Below, one piece after another: positions 1-6,223 of a stretch of DNA of 7,542 bases (position 1 is its first letter; every line of letters begins with the position of its first letter). The DNA lies in the NCBI GenBank assembly GCA_029263555.1, contig JAJUFW010000130.1:1-7542 (forward strand). Direction: 5' to 3'. Position numbers and translations under genes: made by a program. Source of the stretch: Alphaproteobacteria bacterium (GTDB lineage: Bacteria > Pseudomonadota > Alphaproteobacteria > DSM-16000 > Inquilinaceae). Under the pieces are notes generated by a model. The model had not been told where the DNA came from. It saw only the letters and a list, made by a program, of their open reading frames with translations, and did not search any database.

Positions 1-1391
1 GCGAGATCGGGATCCGGGGCGATTTCGTGGTCCACCGGTGGGGCGGAGCAGACCTGTCCCGGCGCCTCCCCAGTCGCCGCGAGCCGCCCCAGCCGGGCCG
101 CCCCGAACGCCGGGCCGAGATCGCCGCCGCTGCGGTAGATCAGGCTCCGGTCCAGGGCGGCGGCCAGGATCCCGCCCCAAAGATCCGACCGCGAGCCGCC
201 GCCGATCACCGATATGCGGTCGATCCGGCTTCCTCCCCTCTCCAGCGCCCGAAGCGCGTCGGCGAAGGCGAAGGCAACCCCCTCCAGCACGGCGCGGACC
301 AGATCGCCCCTGCCGGTGCCGTGGGTCAGGCCGAAGAACACCCCCATCGCCGCCGGATCGTTGTGGGGCGTCCGCTCGCCCGAAAGATAAGGCAGGAAGA
401 TGGGCGCAAGGGCGCCGTTGCCGGCCGCCTCGGCTTCGGCCAGCGCGGTCGATTCGTCGCCTGCCCCTGTCGCCCGGGCGACCCAGGTCAGGCAGGAGGC
501 GGCGGACAGGATGACCGACATCTGATGCCATCGTTCCGGCAACGCATGGCAGAAGGCGTGGACCGCCTCGTCAGGATTGGGCCGGAAACGGTCGCCGGCC
601 ACGAAAATGACCCCCGAGGTCCCGAGCGACATCAGGGCCGAGCCCGGCTCGACCGCGCCCACGCCGACCGCGCCGGCGGCGTTGTCGCCGCCGCCGGCGG
701 CGACCACCGCGTCCCGGGGAACGCCCCATTCGGCCGCGACCGCCGGCAGCAGCGTTCCCGTCGCCGCCGAACCTTCGAAAAGCTCGGGCATGGCGGAAAG
801 GGGGAGGCCCGTCGCCTCTATCATGGCCGGAGACCAGGTTCTGGCGCCGACATCCAGCCATAGCGTGCCGGCACTGTCCGAAAGGTCGGAAGCATGCACG
901 CCCGTCATGCGCAGCCGGACATAGTCCTTCGGCAGGAGAACCCTGGCGACGCGGGCGAAGATCTCCGGCTCGTGCCTTGCAACCCAGAGAAGCTTCGGGG
1001 CGGTGAATCCCGGCATCGCAAGATTGCCCGTGATCTCCCGCAGCCGCGGCTCGCGGCGTTCCAGCTCGGCGCATTGCTCGGCACTGCGGCCGTCGTTCCA
1101 GAGGATGGCCGGGCGCAGGACCCGGTCGCTGCCGTCGAGCAGCGTCGCCCCGTGCATCTGGCCGGACAGGCCGATGCCGCGCACCCCGCCCAGTTCCCGG
1201 CCCCGCCTCGACTTGAGCTCGGCCATCGCCGCGCAGACGGCCCGCCACCAGGCATCGGGAACCTGTTCGGACCAGCGCGGCCGGGGGCGGGAGACGTCAA
1301 GGGGTGCCGTTGCCTGGTCGACCAGCCGCTGATCGCCGTCGACAAGCACGGCCTTGACCCCGGAGGTGCCGACATCGATGCCGAGAAACAA
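1..1391 (-). CDS. xylB: Xylulokinase, FGGY family (C-terminus cut by window edge)
   Basis: Cytoplasmic kinase that phosphorylates D-xylulose to xylulose 5-phosphate with ATP, feeding the pentose phosphate pathway. The frame reads without a stop through 463 codons to the window edge; the family is about 480-500 residues, so some 20-40 C-terminal residues are missing. Seen in sequence: the N-terminal phosphate-binding motif GIDVGTSGVKAV (residues 4-15), the xylulokinase signature GLSGQMHGA (74-82) followed by ILWNDGR (96-102), the catalytic-base aspartate in GGGDNAAGA (Asp236, matching E. coli XylB Asp233), LGTSG after it, PYLSGERTP (334-342), and the C-terminal nucleotide-binding glycines in VIGGGSRSD (GGG 397-399). 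I chose the TTG start because it gives the usual family N-terminus (MFLGID) and has a strong Shine-Dalgarno sequence 7 bases upstream. An in-frame ATG at 1418 would add nine residues. It is divergent from the epimerase gene. The QMHG motif favours xylulokinase over other FGGY kinases, but a related ketose substrate remains possible. Confidence 0.93.
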   Translation of the reverse strand, partial: MFLGIDVGTSGVKAVLVDGDQRLVDQATAPLDVSRPRPRWSEQVPDAWWRAVCAAMAELKSRRGRELGGVRGIGLSGQMHGATLLDGSDRVLRPAILWNDGRSAEQCAELERREPRLREITGNLAMPGFTAPKLLWVARHEPEIFARVARVLLPKDYVRLRMTGVHASDLSDSAGTLWLDVGARTWSPAMIEATGLPLSAMPELFEGSAATGTLLPAVAAEWGVPRDAVVAAGGGDNAAGAVGVGAVEPGSALMSLGTSGVIFVAGDRFRPNPDEAVHAFCHALPERWHQMSVILSAASCLTWVARATGAGDESTALAEAEAAGNGALAPIFLPYLSGERTPHNDPAAMGVFFGLTHGTGRGDLVRAVLEGVAFAFADALRALERGGSRIDRISVIGGGSRSDLWGGILAAALDRSLIYRSGGDLGPAFGAARLGRLAATGEAPGQVCSAPPVDHEIAPDPDL

Positions 1392-1529
1392 CTGAGCCCC
1401 TCCCCAGCATCGCCGCATCAGCCCCTCTCGCGCGGCGACGCGACGGCGCTGGCGCGGCGGCCTCAATTCCGGGTAGCGTAGGGGAGCGTTCCTTCCCCGG
1501 CAACCTCTGACAGGGCACCGAGACCTTCG
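1392..1529. promoter_or_regulatory. Divergent intergenic region, probable promoters for xylB and the epimerase-dhaK pair
   Basis: These 138 bases separate two divergently transcribed catabolic genes, so promoters for both directions must lie here or within the neighbouring gene starts. It is the only substantial non-coding stretch in the window. I could not recognise a convincing -35/-10 pair on either strand. Two weak patterns are visible: an 8-bp direct repeat GCGCGGCG (1430-1437 and 1452-1459, 22 bp apart) and a 5-bp inverted repeat GGGGA/TCCCC (1481-1485 and 1494-1498, 8-base loop). Neither is strong enough to call an operator in such GC-rich DNA. The promoter role is inferred from gene arrangement. 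Confidence 0.5.
1397..1405 (-). promoter_or_regulatory. Ribosome binding site of xylB
   Basis: On the minus strand this reads GGGGAGGGG. Its GGAGG core lies 7 bases before the TTG at 1391, an ideal spacing. It supports the TTG start over the in-frame ATG at 1418, which itself has a weaker GAGAGGGG run about 3-5 bases upstream. Confidence 0.6.
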
Positions 1530-2411
1530 ATGACCGTCATTTCCCTTGTCCAGGGGTCGCTTCGGCTGATCCTCGATCCGGTTCATGGCGGCATCGTCCG
1601 ACGCTTCACGCTGACTTTGGATGACGACGGCGAGGTCGATCTCCTGCGGCCGATGCCCGACGGCAGCACGAACGTGCTGGATGCCGCCTGCTTTCCCCTG
1701 ATCCCGTTTTCGAACCGCATCGGCTTCGGCCGCTTCCGGTTCGACGGACGGGAAATGAAGATGCCTCCCAACTTTCCGCCGGAACCGCACGTCATCCACG
1801 GCCATGGCTGGCGGAGCCGTTGGGAGGTGACCGACATCGCGGATGACGGCTGCACGATCGCGTACCGCCACCCCGGCAGCGACTGGCCCTGGCGCTACCG
1901 CGCGACCCAGGCCTTCGTCCTCACCGACGCGGCGCTCACCGTTCACCTGACCCTGACTAACCTCGACACCAGGCCGATGCCCGCGGGCATCGGCCTGCAT
2001 CCGTACTTCCCGAAATATCCGGGTGCCAGGCTGAACGCGGCCCTGGACCACGTATGGATCAACGACGAGGCAAAGCTTCCGTCCCGGCGCATGCCGCTCG
2101 ACAGTCTTCCGGTCTCCTCGCTCCTCACGGCGGATCTCGACAACTGCTTCGGCGGCTGGAACGGCCGTGCCTCCCTAAGCTGGGAGACGCCGGGGCTGTC
2201 GCTGGACATCGAGGCGGATTGGCCCTTCGACCATCTGGTGATCTATGTCCCGCCGGGCGAGGATCACTTCTGCGTCGAGCCGGTCAGCCACGCCAACGAT
2301 GCCGTCAACCTGGCGGCACGGGGCGTCGACGACGTCGGCTTCCGGGCGCTGGGCCGCGACGAGAGCCTGAGTGGTTCGATACGCTTTCGGGTCCGGGCCG
2401 GCGCCGGCTGA
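1530..2411 (+). CDS. Aldose 1-epimerase (mutarotase) family protein
   Basis: Probable cytoplasmic mutarotase interconverting the alpha and beta anomers of an aldose. At 293 residues it is a little shorter than classical GalM (about 340) but normal for the wider aldose 1-epimerase family. Family landmarks visible: SNRIG (61-65), whose Asn and Arg contact sugar; HGHGW (90-94), holding a conserved active-site His; GLHPYF (155-160), with His157 as the likely general acid; DNCFGGW (204-210); and VEPVSHAND (249-257), with Glu250 as the likely general base. It therefore looks catalytically intact. ATG at 1530 is the first in-frame start; its ribosome site is weak. dhaK follows after 40 bases on the same strand, so the two are probably co-transcribed, and xylB is divergent. 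The context points to a pentose or related sugar rather than galactose, so I do not assign galM. The substrate is unknown. Confidence 0.88.
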   Translation: MTVISLVQGSLRLILDPVHGGIVRRFTLTLDDDGEVDLLRPMPDGSTNVLDAACFPLIPFSNRIGFGRFRFDGREMKMPPNFPPEPHVIHGHGWRSRWEVTDIADDGCTIAYRHPGSDWPWRYRATQAFVLTDAALTVHLTLTNLDTRPMPAGIGLHPYFPKYPGARLNAALDHVWINDEAKLPSRRMPLDSLPVSSLLTADLDNCFGGWNGRASLSWETPGLSLDIEADWPFDHLVIYVPPGEDHFCVEPVSHANDAVNLAARGVDDVGFRALGRDESLSGSIRFRVRAGAG

Positions 2412-2433
2412 CCGGGACGACCTCATCCGGGAC

Positions 2434-2443
2434 AAGGAAGGGG
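2434..2443 (+). promoter_or_regulatory. Ribosome binding site of dhaK
   Basis: AAGGAAGGGG, with its AAGGGG end 8 bases before the GTG at 2452. It lies in the 40-base gap after the epimerase gene and supports the GTG start. An in-frame GTG at 2443 overlaps the end of this purine run and is a less likely start. Confidence 0.6.
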
Positions 2444-2451
2444 TGCCGCCC

Positions 2452-3444
2452 GTGAAGAAGTTCATGAACGAGGTCGACTCCATCCTGGCCGAGAGCCTGC
2501 GCGGACTGGGCCAGGCGCATGGCGAGCTGTTGCGGATCGAGGAGGAGCCAACCTATGTGGCCCGTGCCGACGCCCCGGTCCGGGGCAAGGTGGCGCTGAT
2601 CTCCGGAGGCGGATCGGGGCACGAACCCCTGCACACCGGCTTCGTCGGCCGCGGCATGCTCGACGCCGCCTGCCCGGGCCAGATCTTCACGGCGCCGGGC
2701 CCCGACCAGATCGTTGCCGCCGCCCGGGCCGTCGACGGCGGCAACGGCATCCTGTTCGTCGTGAAGAACTATTCGGGGGATGTGATGAACTTCGAGATGG
2801 CGGCGGAGATGATCGGGTCCCCATGCGAGAGCATCCTGGTCGATGACGACGTCGCCGTCGAAGGGTCGAGCTACACGACCGGGCGCCGGGGCGTTGCCGG
2901 GACGCTGGTCGTCGAGAAGATCGTGGGCGCCGCTGCGGAGGCGGGCGCCAGCCTGCAGGACTGCGCGGCGCTGGGCCGCCGCGTGGTCCGGGCGACCGGC
3001 AGCATGGGCGTGGCGCTGACCTCCTGCACCGTCCCGGCCGCAGGCAGACCGACCTTCGATCTCGGCGAGGACGAGATGGAACTCGGGGTCGGCATTCACG
3101 GCGAGCCCGGGCGACGGCGCGAGAAGCTGGCGACGGCCGACGACATCGCGGCGGAGCTGGTCGGCGCCGTGCTGGACGACCTCGCTCCGCCCCCGGGACG
3201 GGAGATGCTGCTGCTGGTCAACGGCCTCGGTGGGACACCGATGATGGAGCTGCACCTGATGTACGCCGCCGCGGCAAGGATCGCCGAGGCCCGCGGCTTC
3301 CGCATCGTGCGGTCGCTCGTCGGCAATTACGCGACCTGCCTGGACATGGCCGGCTGCAGCCTGACCTTCAGCATGCTGGACGACGAGATGAAGGGCTTCT
3401 GGGACGCGCCGGTCCATACGGCCGCGCTGCGTTGGGCAGCCTAA
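2452..3444 (+). CDS. dhaK: Dihydroxyacetone kinase, substrate-binding subunit DhaK
   Basis: Binds dihydroxyacetone covalently as a hemiaminal to a histidine and presents it to DhaL for phosphorylation to dihydroxyacetone phosphate. It has 330 residues, against 356 in E. coli DhaK. Seen: the family N-terminus MKKFMNEVDSIL, the glycine loop SGGGSGHEP (51-59, His57 matching E. coli His56), VKNYSGDVMNF (104-114, Lys105 and Asp110 matching E. coli Lys104 and Asp109), and GVGIHGEPG (212-220), where His216 corresponds to the covalent His218. All substrate-binding residues are present, so the protein should be functional. The GTG start is chosen because it gives the conserved N-terminus and has a well-spaced ribosome site; reading back in frame to 2371 would overlap the epimerase gene and add 27 unconserved residues. 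It follows the epimerase gene in one transcript and ends 9 bases from the end of the converging operon that encodes DhaL and DhaM. A DHA-like ketose such as erythrulose is a possible alternative substrate. Confidence 0.95.
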   Translation: MKKFMNEVDSILAESLRGLGQAHGELLRIEEEPTYVARADAPVRGKVALISGGGSGHEPLHTGFVGRGMLDAACPGQIFTAPGPDQIVAAARAVDGGNGILFVVKNYSGDVMNFEMAAEMIGSPCESILVDDDVAVEGSSYTTGRRGVAGTLVVEKIVGAAAEAGASLQDCAALGRRVVRATGSMGVALTSCTVPAAGRPTFDLGEDEMELGVGIHGEPGRRREKLATADDIAAELVGAVLDDLAPPPGREMLLLVNGLGGTPMMELHLMYAAAARIAEARGFRIVRSLVGNYATCLDMAGCSLTFSMLDDEMKGFWDAPVHTAALRWAA

Positions 3445-3453
3445 AGCCCTCGG

Positions 3454-3876
3454 CTATTGCAGAAGATCGGCGACCCGGCGGGCGAACTGACGGATCAGGT
3501 CCTCGAGCGCCTCCTGCTTCTTCGGGTCCGCAAGCAGCGGCACCTCGATCGTCAGGATCCTGTGTCCGCTCCCGCCGGCACTGCTGGACCGGGGCGCCCG
3601 GGCCGGATGGGCCCGGGCATAGGCGTCCAGGAACTCGGCCCGCTCTTCCGGCGTAAAGCGGCAGATCTCGAAGATCGTGTCCAGGTGCCGTGCGGGAACC
3701 GGTACCGGGTAGATCGGATTGGTGATCTGGCTGACGAAGCTCTTATGCTTGCCGAGCGCGTGGGCGATCTTCAGGCGCATGCCCGACGGCCGCTTGTCGA
3801 TGATCCGCTGCAGGATCCGCTTGTAGGCGGCGACCGGTTCGCCGGCGACCGGGTCGGCTGACACGGGCGCGGTCAT
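3454..3876 (-). CDS. Small uncharacterised protein with helix-turn-helix-like segment
   Basis: A 140-residue protein of unassigned function, the last gene of the minus-strand Dha operon. Residues 17-30 (AAYKRILQRIIDKR) look helical. Residues 34-52 (RLKIAHALGKHKSFVSQIT) resemble an XRE-type helix-turn-helix, with LGKHKSFVSQ as turn and recognition helix. Next come a proline-rich link (NPIYPVPVPARH, 53-64), a conserved-looking helix region ending in FTPEERAEFLDAYARAHP (74-91), a low-complexity linker (92-105), and a C-terminal segment with IEVPLLADPKKQEALEDLI that looks like an oligomerisation or partner-binding helix. There is no signal peptide or membrane segment. Its ATG overlaps the stop of the Enzyme I gene in an ATGA, with GGAGG 9 bases upstream, so translation is coupled to Enzyme I. 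DNA binding and regulation of the Dha genes are inferred from the motif and position. A protein partner of Enzyme I is an alternative. Confidence 0.78.
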   Translation of the reverse strand: MTAPVSADPVAGEPVAAYKRILQRIIDKRPSGMRLKIAHALGKHKSFVSQITNPIYPVPVPARHLDTIFEICRFTPEERAEFLDAYARAHPARAPRSSSAGGSGHRILTIEVPLLADPKKQEALEDLIRQFARRVADLLQ

Positions 3877-5507
3877 CGGCCGGGCCCTCCGCCGTAGCGG
3901 GCGATCGCGGCCTTGGTCCGGGCTAGCGCCGCGACGGATACCGAAACCCGGTCGAGGCCGGTGTCGAGGAGGCCCGGCAGGTATGCGGGGTCGGCCGCCA
4001 TGTCGCCGCAGAGGCTGACCTCTATGCCGCGGCTCCGGCCATGCGCAACCACCCGCTCGATCAGCTCCAGCACGCCCGGATGCAGGGGATCGTGCAGCCT
4101 GACCAGCCGGCCGTCGTCCCGGCTGGTCGCGGTGACGTATTGCACAAGATCGTTCGACCCGATCGACAGGAAGTCCGCGTCGAACCGGTCGATCGCCAGG
4201 GCCGCCGCCGGCACCTCGACCATCATGCCCAAGGCCGGCAGGGCATGGGGCCGGCCTTCGCTCCTCAGCTCCTCGACCGCCTGGTTCAGAATCGCCCTCG
4301 CTTCCGCATATTCGGACGGGACGGTCACCATGGGCAGCATGATCCTGGCCGGTCCCCGCGCCGCCGCCCGCGCGAGGGCCCGGAGCTGCACCTTGAAGAC
4401 ATCGGGACGCGCAAGCGACAGCCGCACCCCGCGGAATCCCAGGAACGGATTGGTTTCGCCGATCAGGGTGAGGCCGGGCACCGGCTTGTCGCCGCCGGCG
4501 TCCAGGGTCCTAATCGTGACGGGGCGGCCGGCGGCCCAGTCGAGCAGCCGCCCGTAAACCGCGACCTGGGTCTCCTCGTCGGGCAGGGCACCCTCGCCCA
4601 GGAACAGGAATTCGGTCCGGGCAAGGCCGATCCCGTCGCAATGGCCGGGGTCGGCGCCTTCCAGAAGCGCAGGGTCGTCGACATTGATCATGACGGATAC
4701 GGGCCGTCCGTCGGCGGTCCGGGCCGGGCGGCCGAGATAGCCCGCCTCCTCGGCCGTGCGCGCCGCGCGTTCGGCGAACCGGGCCTGGTATTCGGCGGTC
4801 GCGGACGGTCCCGGCCGCGCGACGAGGCGCCCTTCGACAGCATCGAGGATCGCCGGCTCGCCGTCGCATTCCGGTCCGATCTCGACGCCCAGATTGACCA
4901 GCAACGGAACGCCCCGGGACCGGGCCAGCATCGCCACATGGCTCGACGGGCTGCCGGCGAGGAAGGCTGCGCCCCGGACGCGCGTCCAGTCGATCTCCAG
5001 AAACCCGGAGGGCGTCAGGTCGTCGGCGACCAGGATCGAATCCGCGGGCACTCCGGACCGCCTCTCGTCCCCGCCCGTCAGCAGCCGCAACACCCGTTCC
5101 TTGAGGTCCCGGAGATCCGCCGACCTGGCACGGAAATAGGCGCTATCCGCCGTCTCATAATCGACGATCTGGGCATCCAGAACCGCCGTCCAGCCCTCCG
5201 CCGCCGAGGCGCCCTCGTCGATCTTCTCGAGGGCGGGCTCGATCAGGGCGTCGTCCTCCAGAAGCGCGATCTGGAACTCCAGGATCTCGGACGCCATGGC
5301 GTCGGCCCGGCCGGCCAGTTCCTGGAGCTGCACCGTGGCTTCGGCCAGGGCCGCGGCCAGGGCCGCGCGCTCGTCCCCCGCGGGGCGGCTCACCCGATCC
5401 GGCGACCGGTCCTGCGTCTGGACGGCCAGAACGCCGGTCACGAGGCCGGGCGACGCGACCTTCCCCTCGAATACGATTTCGCCGGTTTCGCCGTCAGCCG
5501 TGCTCAT
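3873..5507 (-). CDS. ptsI: Full-length PTS Enzyme I (PEP-protein phosphotransferase) dedicated to the Dha system
   Basis: Autophosphorylates from phosphoenolpyruvate and passes the phosphate to HPr. It has 544 residues, close to the 575 of E. coli Enzyme I. In order: an N-terminal swivelling segment (VASPGLVTGV, 17-26), the helical HPr-binding region (about 40-145), the phospho-histidine loop AGSPSSHVAMLARS (184-197, His190), then the PEP-binding TIM barrel with DGIGLARTEFLFLG (291-304), RTLDAGGDKP (333-342), NPFLGFRGVR (353-362), MMVEVPAA (428-435), SIGSNDLVQYVTA (448-460) and SLCGDMAAD (498-506), whose Cys500 matches the catalytic cysteine. There is no GAF domain, so it is not the nitrogen-type PtsP. 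The start ATG overlaps the HPr stop (ATGA); a longer in-frame reading to 6116 would run through the HPr and EIIA genes and is rejected. In E. coli DhaM only a truncated EI domain without the PEP site is present. The symbol ptsI is by family; it could equally be called the EI part of DhaM. Confidence 0.93.
   Translation of the reverse strand: MSTADGETGEIVFEGKVASPGLVTGVLAVQTQDRSPDRVSRPAGDERAALAAALAEATVQLQELAGRADAMASEILEFQIALLEDDALIEPALEKIDEGASAAEGWTAVLDAQIVDYETADSAYFRARSADLRDLKERVLRLLTGGDERRSGVPADSILVADDLTPSGFLEIDWTRVRGAAFLAGSPSSHVAMLARSRGVPLLVNLGVEIGPECDGEPAILDAVEGRLVARPGPSATAEYQARFAERAARTAEEAGYLGRPARTADGRPVSVMINVDDPALLEGADPGHCDGIGLARTEFLFLGEGALPDEETQVAVYGRLLDWAAGRPVTIRTLDAGGDKPVPGLTLIGETNPFLGFRGVRLSLARPDVFKVQLRALARAAARGPARIMLPMVTVPSEYAEARAILNQAVEELRSEGRPHALPALGMMVEVPAAALAIDRFDADFLSIGSNDLVQYVTATSRDDGRLVRLHDPLHPGVLELIERVVAHGRSRGIEVSLCGDMAADPAYLPGLLDTGLDRVSVSVAALARTKAAIARYGGGPGR
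3886..3890 (-). promoter_or_regulatory. Ribosome binding site of the HTH-like gene, inside the Enzyme I gene end
   Basis: GGAGG on the minus strand, 9 bases before the ATG at 3876, lying within the last codons (Gly-Gly-Gly-Pro) of the Enzyme I gene. It supports the ATGA-overlap start and shows that the small protein is a real translated gene. Confidence 0.55.
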
Positions 5508-5800
5508 CCTTCGAAATCCCGTTCGACTAAGGCAACGAGGGCCGCAATGGCGGCCTTCGCCTCGGCACCTTCGGCTTCGAAATAAAGGACCGCGCCCTGG
5601 GGCACCTTCAGCCCCATTACCTTGACGATGCTCTTGGCATCCGTCCATGGCGCATCCGGGTCGGCGCGCAGCCGGACGGTTGCCGGGAAGGACTTGGCGA
5701 GCTTCGTCAGCTTGATCGCGGGCCGCGCATGAAGGCCGACCGGATGCGCCAGCATCACCTGGCCCTCCGCACGCCGGGCATTCTCCGTCCGGGCAATCAT
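5504..5800 (-). CDS. HPr family phosphocarrier protein
   Basis: Small cytoplasmic carrier (98 residues) that moves phosphate from Enzyme I to the EIIA-like DhaM. The active-site motif HPVGLHARPA (19-28) holds the phospho-histidine His24, equivalent to His15 of E. coli HPr. The Ser46-equivalent is present in AKSIVKVMGL (Ser57); the His-Ser distance of 33 is two residues longer than in E. coli HPr because of a short insertion around DPDAPWTD. I use the ATG at 5800 because a purine-rich ribosome site ends 8 bases upstream. An in-frame GTG at 5809 would add three residues but sits directly on that site. About nine extra N-terminal residues precede the usual HPr core. The stop overlaps the Enzyme I start as ATGA; 21 bases separate it from the upstream EIIA gene. 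It is probably the middle domain of DhaM as a free protein. Confidence 0.93.
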   Translation of the reverse strand: MIARTENARRAEGQVMLAHPVGLHARPAIKLTKLAKSFPATVRLRADPDAPWTDAKSIVKVMGLKVPQGAVLYFEAEGAEAKAAIAALVALVERDFEG

Positions 5801-5808
5801 CGGGCGCA

Positions 5809-5819
5809 CCTTCCTTCCC
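5809..5819 (-). promoter_or_regulatory. Ribosome binding site of the HPr gene
   Basis: GGGAAGGAAGG on the minus strand ends 8 bases before the ATG at 5800. It sits in the only real gap (21 bases) within the minus-strand operon, so HPr appears to be translated independently rather than by overlap coupling. It decides between ATG 5800 and GTG 5809. Confidence 0.6.
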
Positions 5820-5821
5820 GC

Positions 5822-6223
5822 CTATCGACCGATGCCAGGGGAAAGTTCCTCGGCGGTGGCGCAAACCTCGGCCAAGGACGCGCCGCCGGCCGCTTCGGTC
5901 GCCGCCATGATGGCGCCCTCCACGATCGGCGCATTGCAGATCACGACGGTTCCGCGGCGATCCTCGGGCAACATCTCGACCGCCATTTCGCTGTTCGTCT
6001 CCGCGCCGCCCAGATCCACCAGAATGGCGACGCCTGCCGGGGTCCAGACCCGGTCGATCGCCGCCCGGATCGCGGCGACATCGGTTCCGAGGCCGCCGTC
6101 CGGATCGCCGCCGCACCAGGCGACCGCCACCTCCTCGCCTACCATTTGGCGGACCATGTCGGCCGTTCCGCGGGCGACATCTGCCGAATGGGAGACGATC
6201 ACGATCGCGACCCGCTCCGTCAT
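5822..6223 (-). CDS. dhaM: DhaM, stand-alone EIIA(mannose-type) phosphotransfer subunit of dihydroxyacetone kinase
   Basis: Receives phosphate from HPr and rephosphorylates the ADP bound to DhaL. It has 133 residues, equal to just the N-terminal EIIA domain of E. coli DhaM. Seen: the phospho-histidine motif VIVSHSADVARG (8-19, His12, matching His9 of E. coli DhaM), the family's GG-DPDG-LGTD stretch that corresponds to the glycine-rich IGTD region, ILVDLGGAETNSEMAVEML (the E. coli counterpart reads MDLGSALLSAE), and the C-terminal NAPIVEGAIMAA helix. The ATG at 6223 is used: it overlaps the DhaL stop in an ATGA and has GGAGG 7 bases upstream. The frame is open further back, but that would add nine unconserved residues inside dhaL. 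HPr follows after 21 bases. The DhaL neighbour and motif distinguish it from mannose PTS EIIA. Confidence 0.93.
   Translation of the reverse strand: MTERVAIVIVSHSADVARGTADMVRQMVGEEVAVAWCGGDPDGGLGTDVAAIRAAIDRVWTPAGVAILVDLGGAETNSEMAVEMLPEDRRGTVVICNAPIVEGAIMAATEAAGGASLAEVCATAEELSPGIGR

Noticed and set aside
27..1248. Several overlapping frames in the xylB region on both strands
   Set aside because: The xylulokinase frame is continuous from 1391 to the window edge with all FGGY motifs; the others are Arg/Pro/Ala-rich shadows.
1430..1459. Direct repeat GCGCGGCG 22 bp apart in the divergent intergenic region
   Set aside because: An 8-bp G/C-only repeat is likely by chance at this base composition; it could be an operator only if conserved in relatives.
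1481..1498. Inverted repeat GGGGA/TCCCC with an 8-base loop before the epimerase gene
   Set aside because: The 5-bp stem is too short and lies in GC-rich DNA with no U-run; it is not convincing as a terminator or operator.
2305..3417. A 370-codon open frame on the minus strand opposite dhaK
   Set aside because: It has no recognisable domain, and dhaK on the plus strand is clear-cut. It is a GC-driven antisense frame.
4041..5585. A 514-codon open frame on the plus strand opposite Enzyme I
   Set aside because: Its translation is Arg/Gly/Pro-rich with no recognisable motif, while the minus strand encodes an Enzyme I with every catalytic motif. Long antisense frames are expected in such GC-rich coding DNA.
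5508..6116. In-frame upstream extension of Enzyme I to an ATG at 6116
   Set aside because: The extra residues are low-complexity Arg/Gly sequence overlapping the HPr and EIIA genes in another frame. The ATGA start at 5507 matches the family N-terminus.
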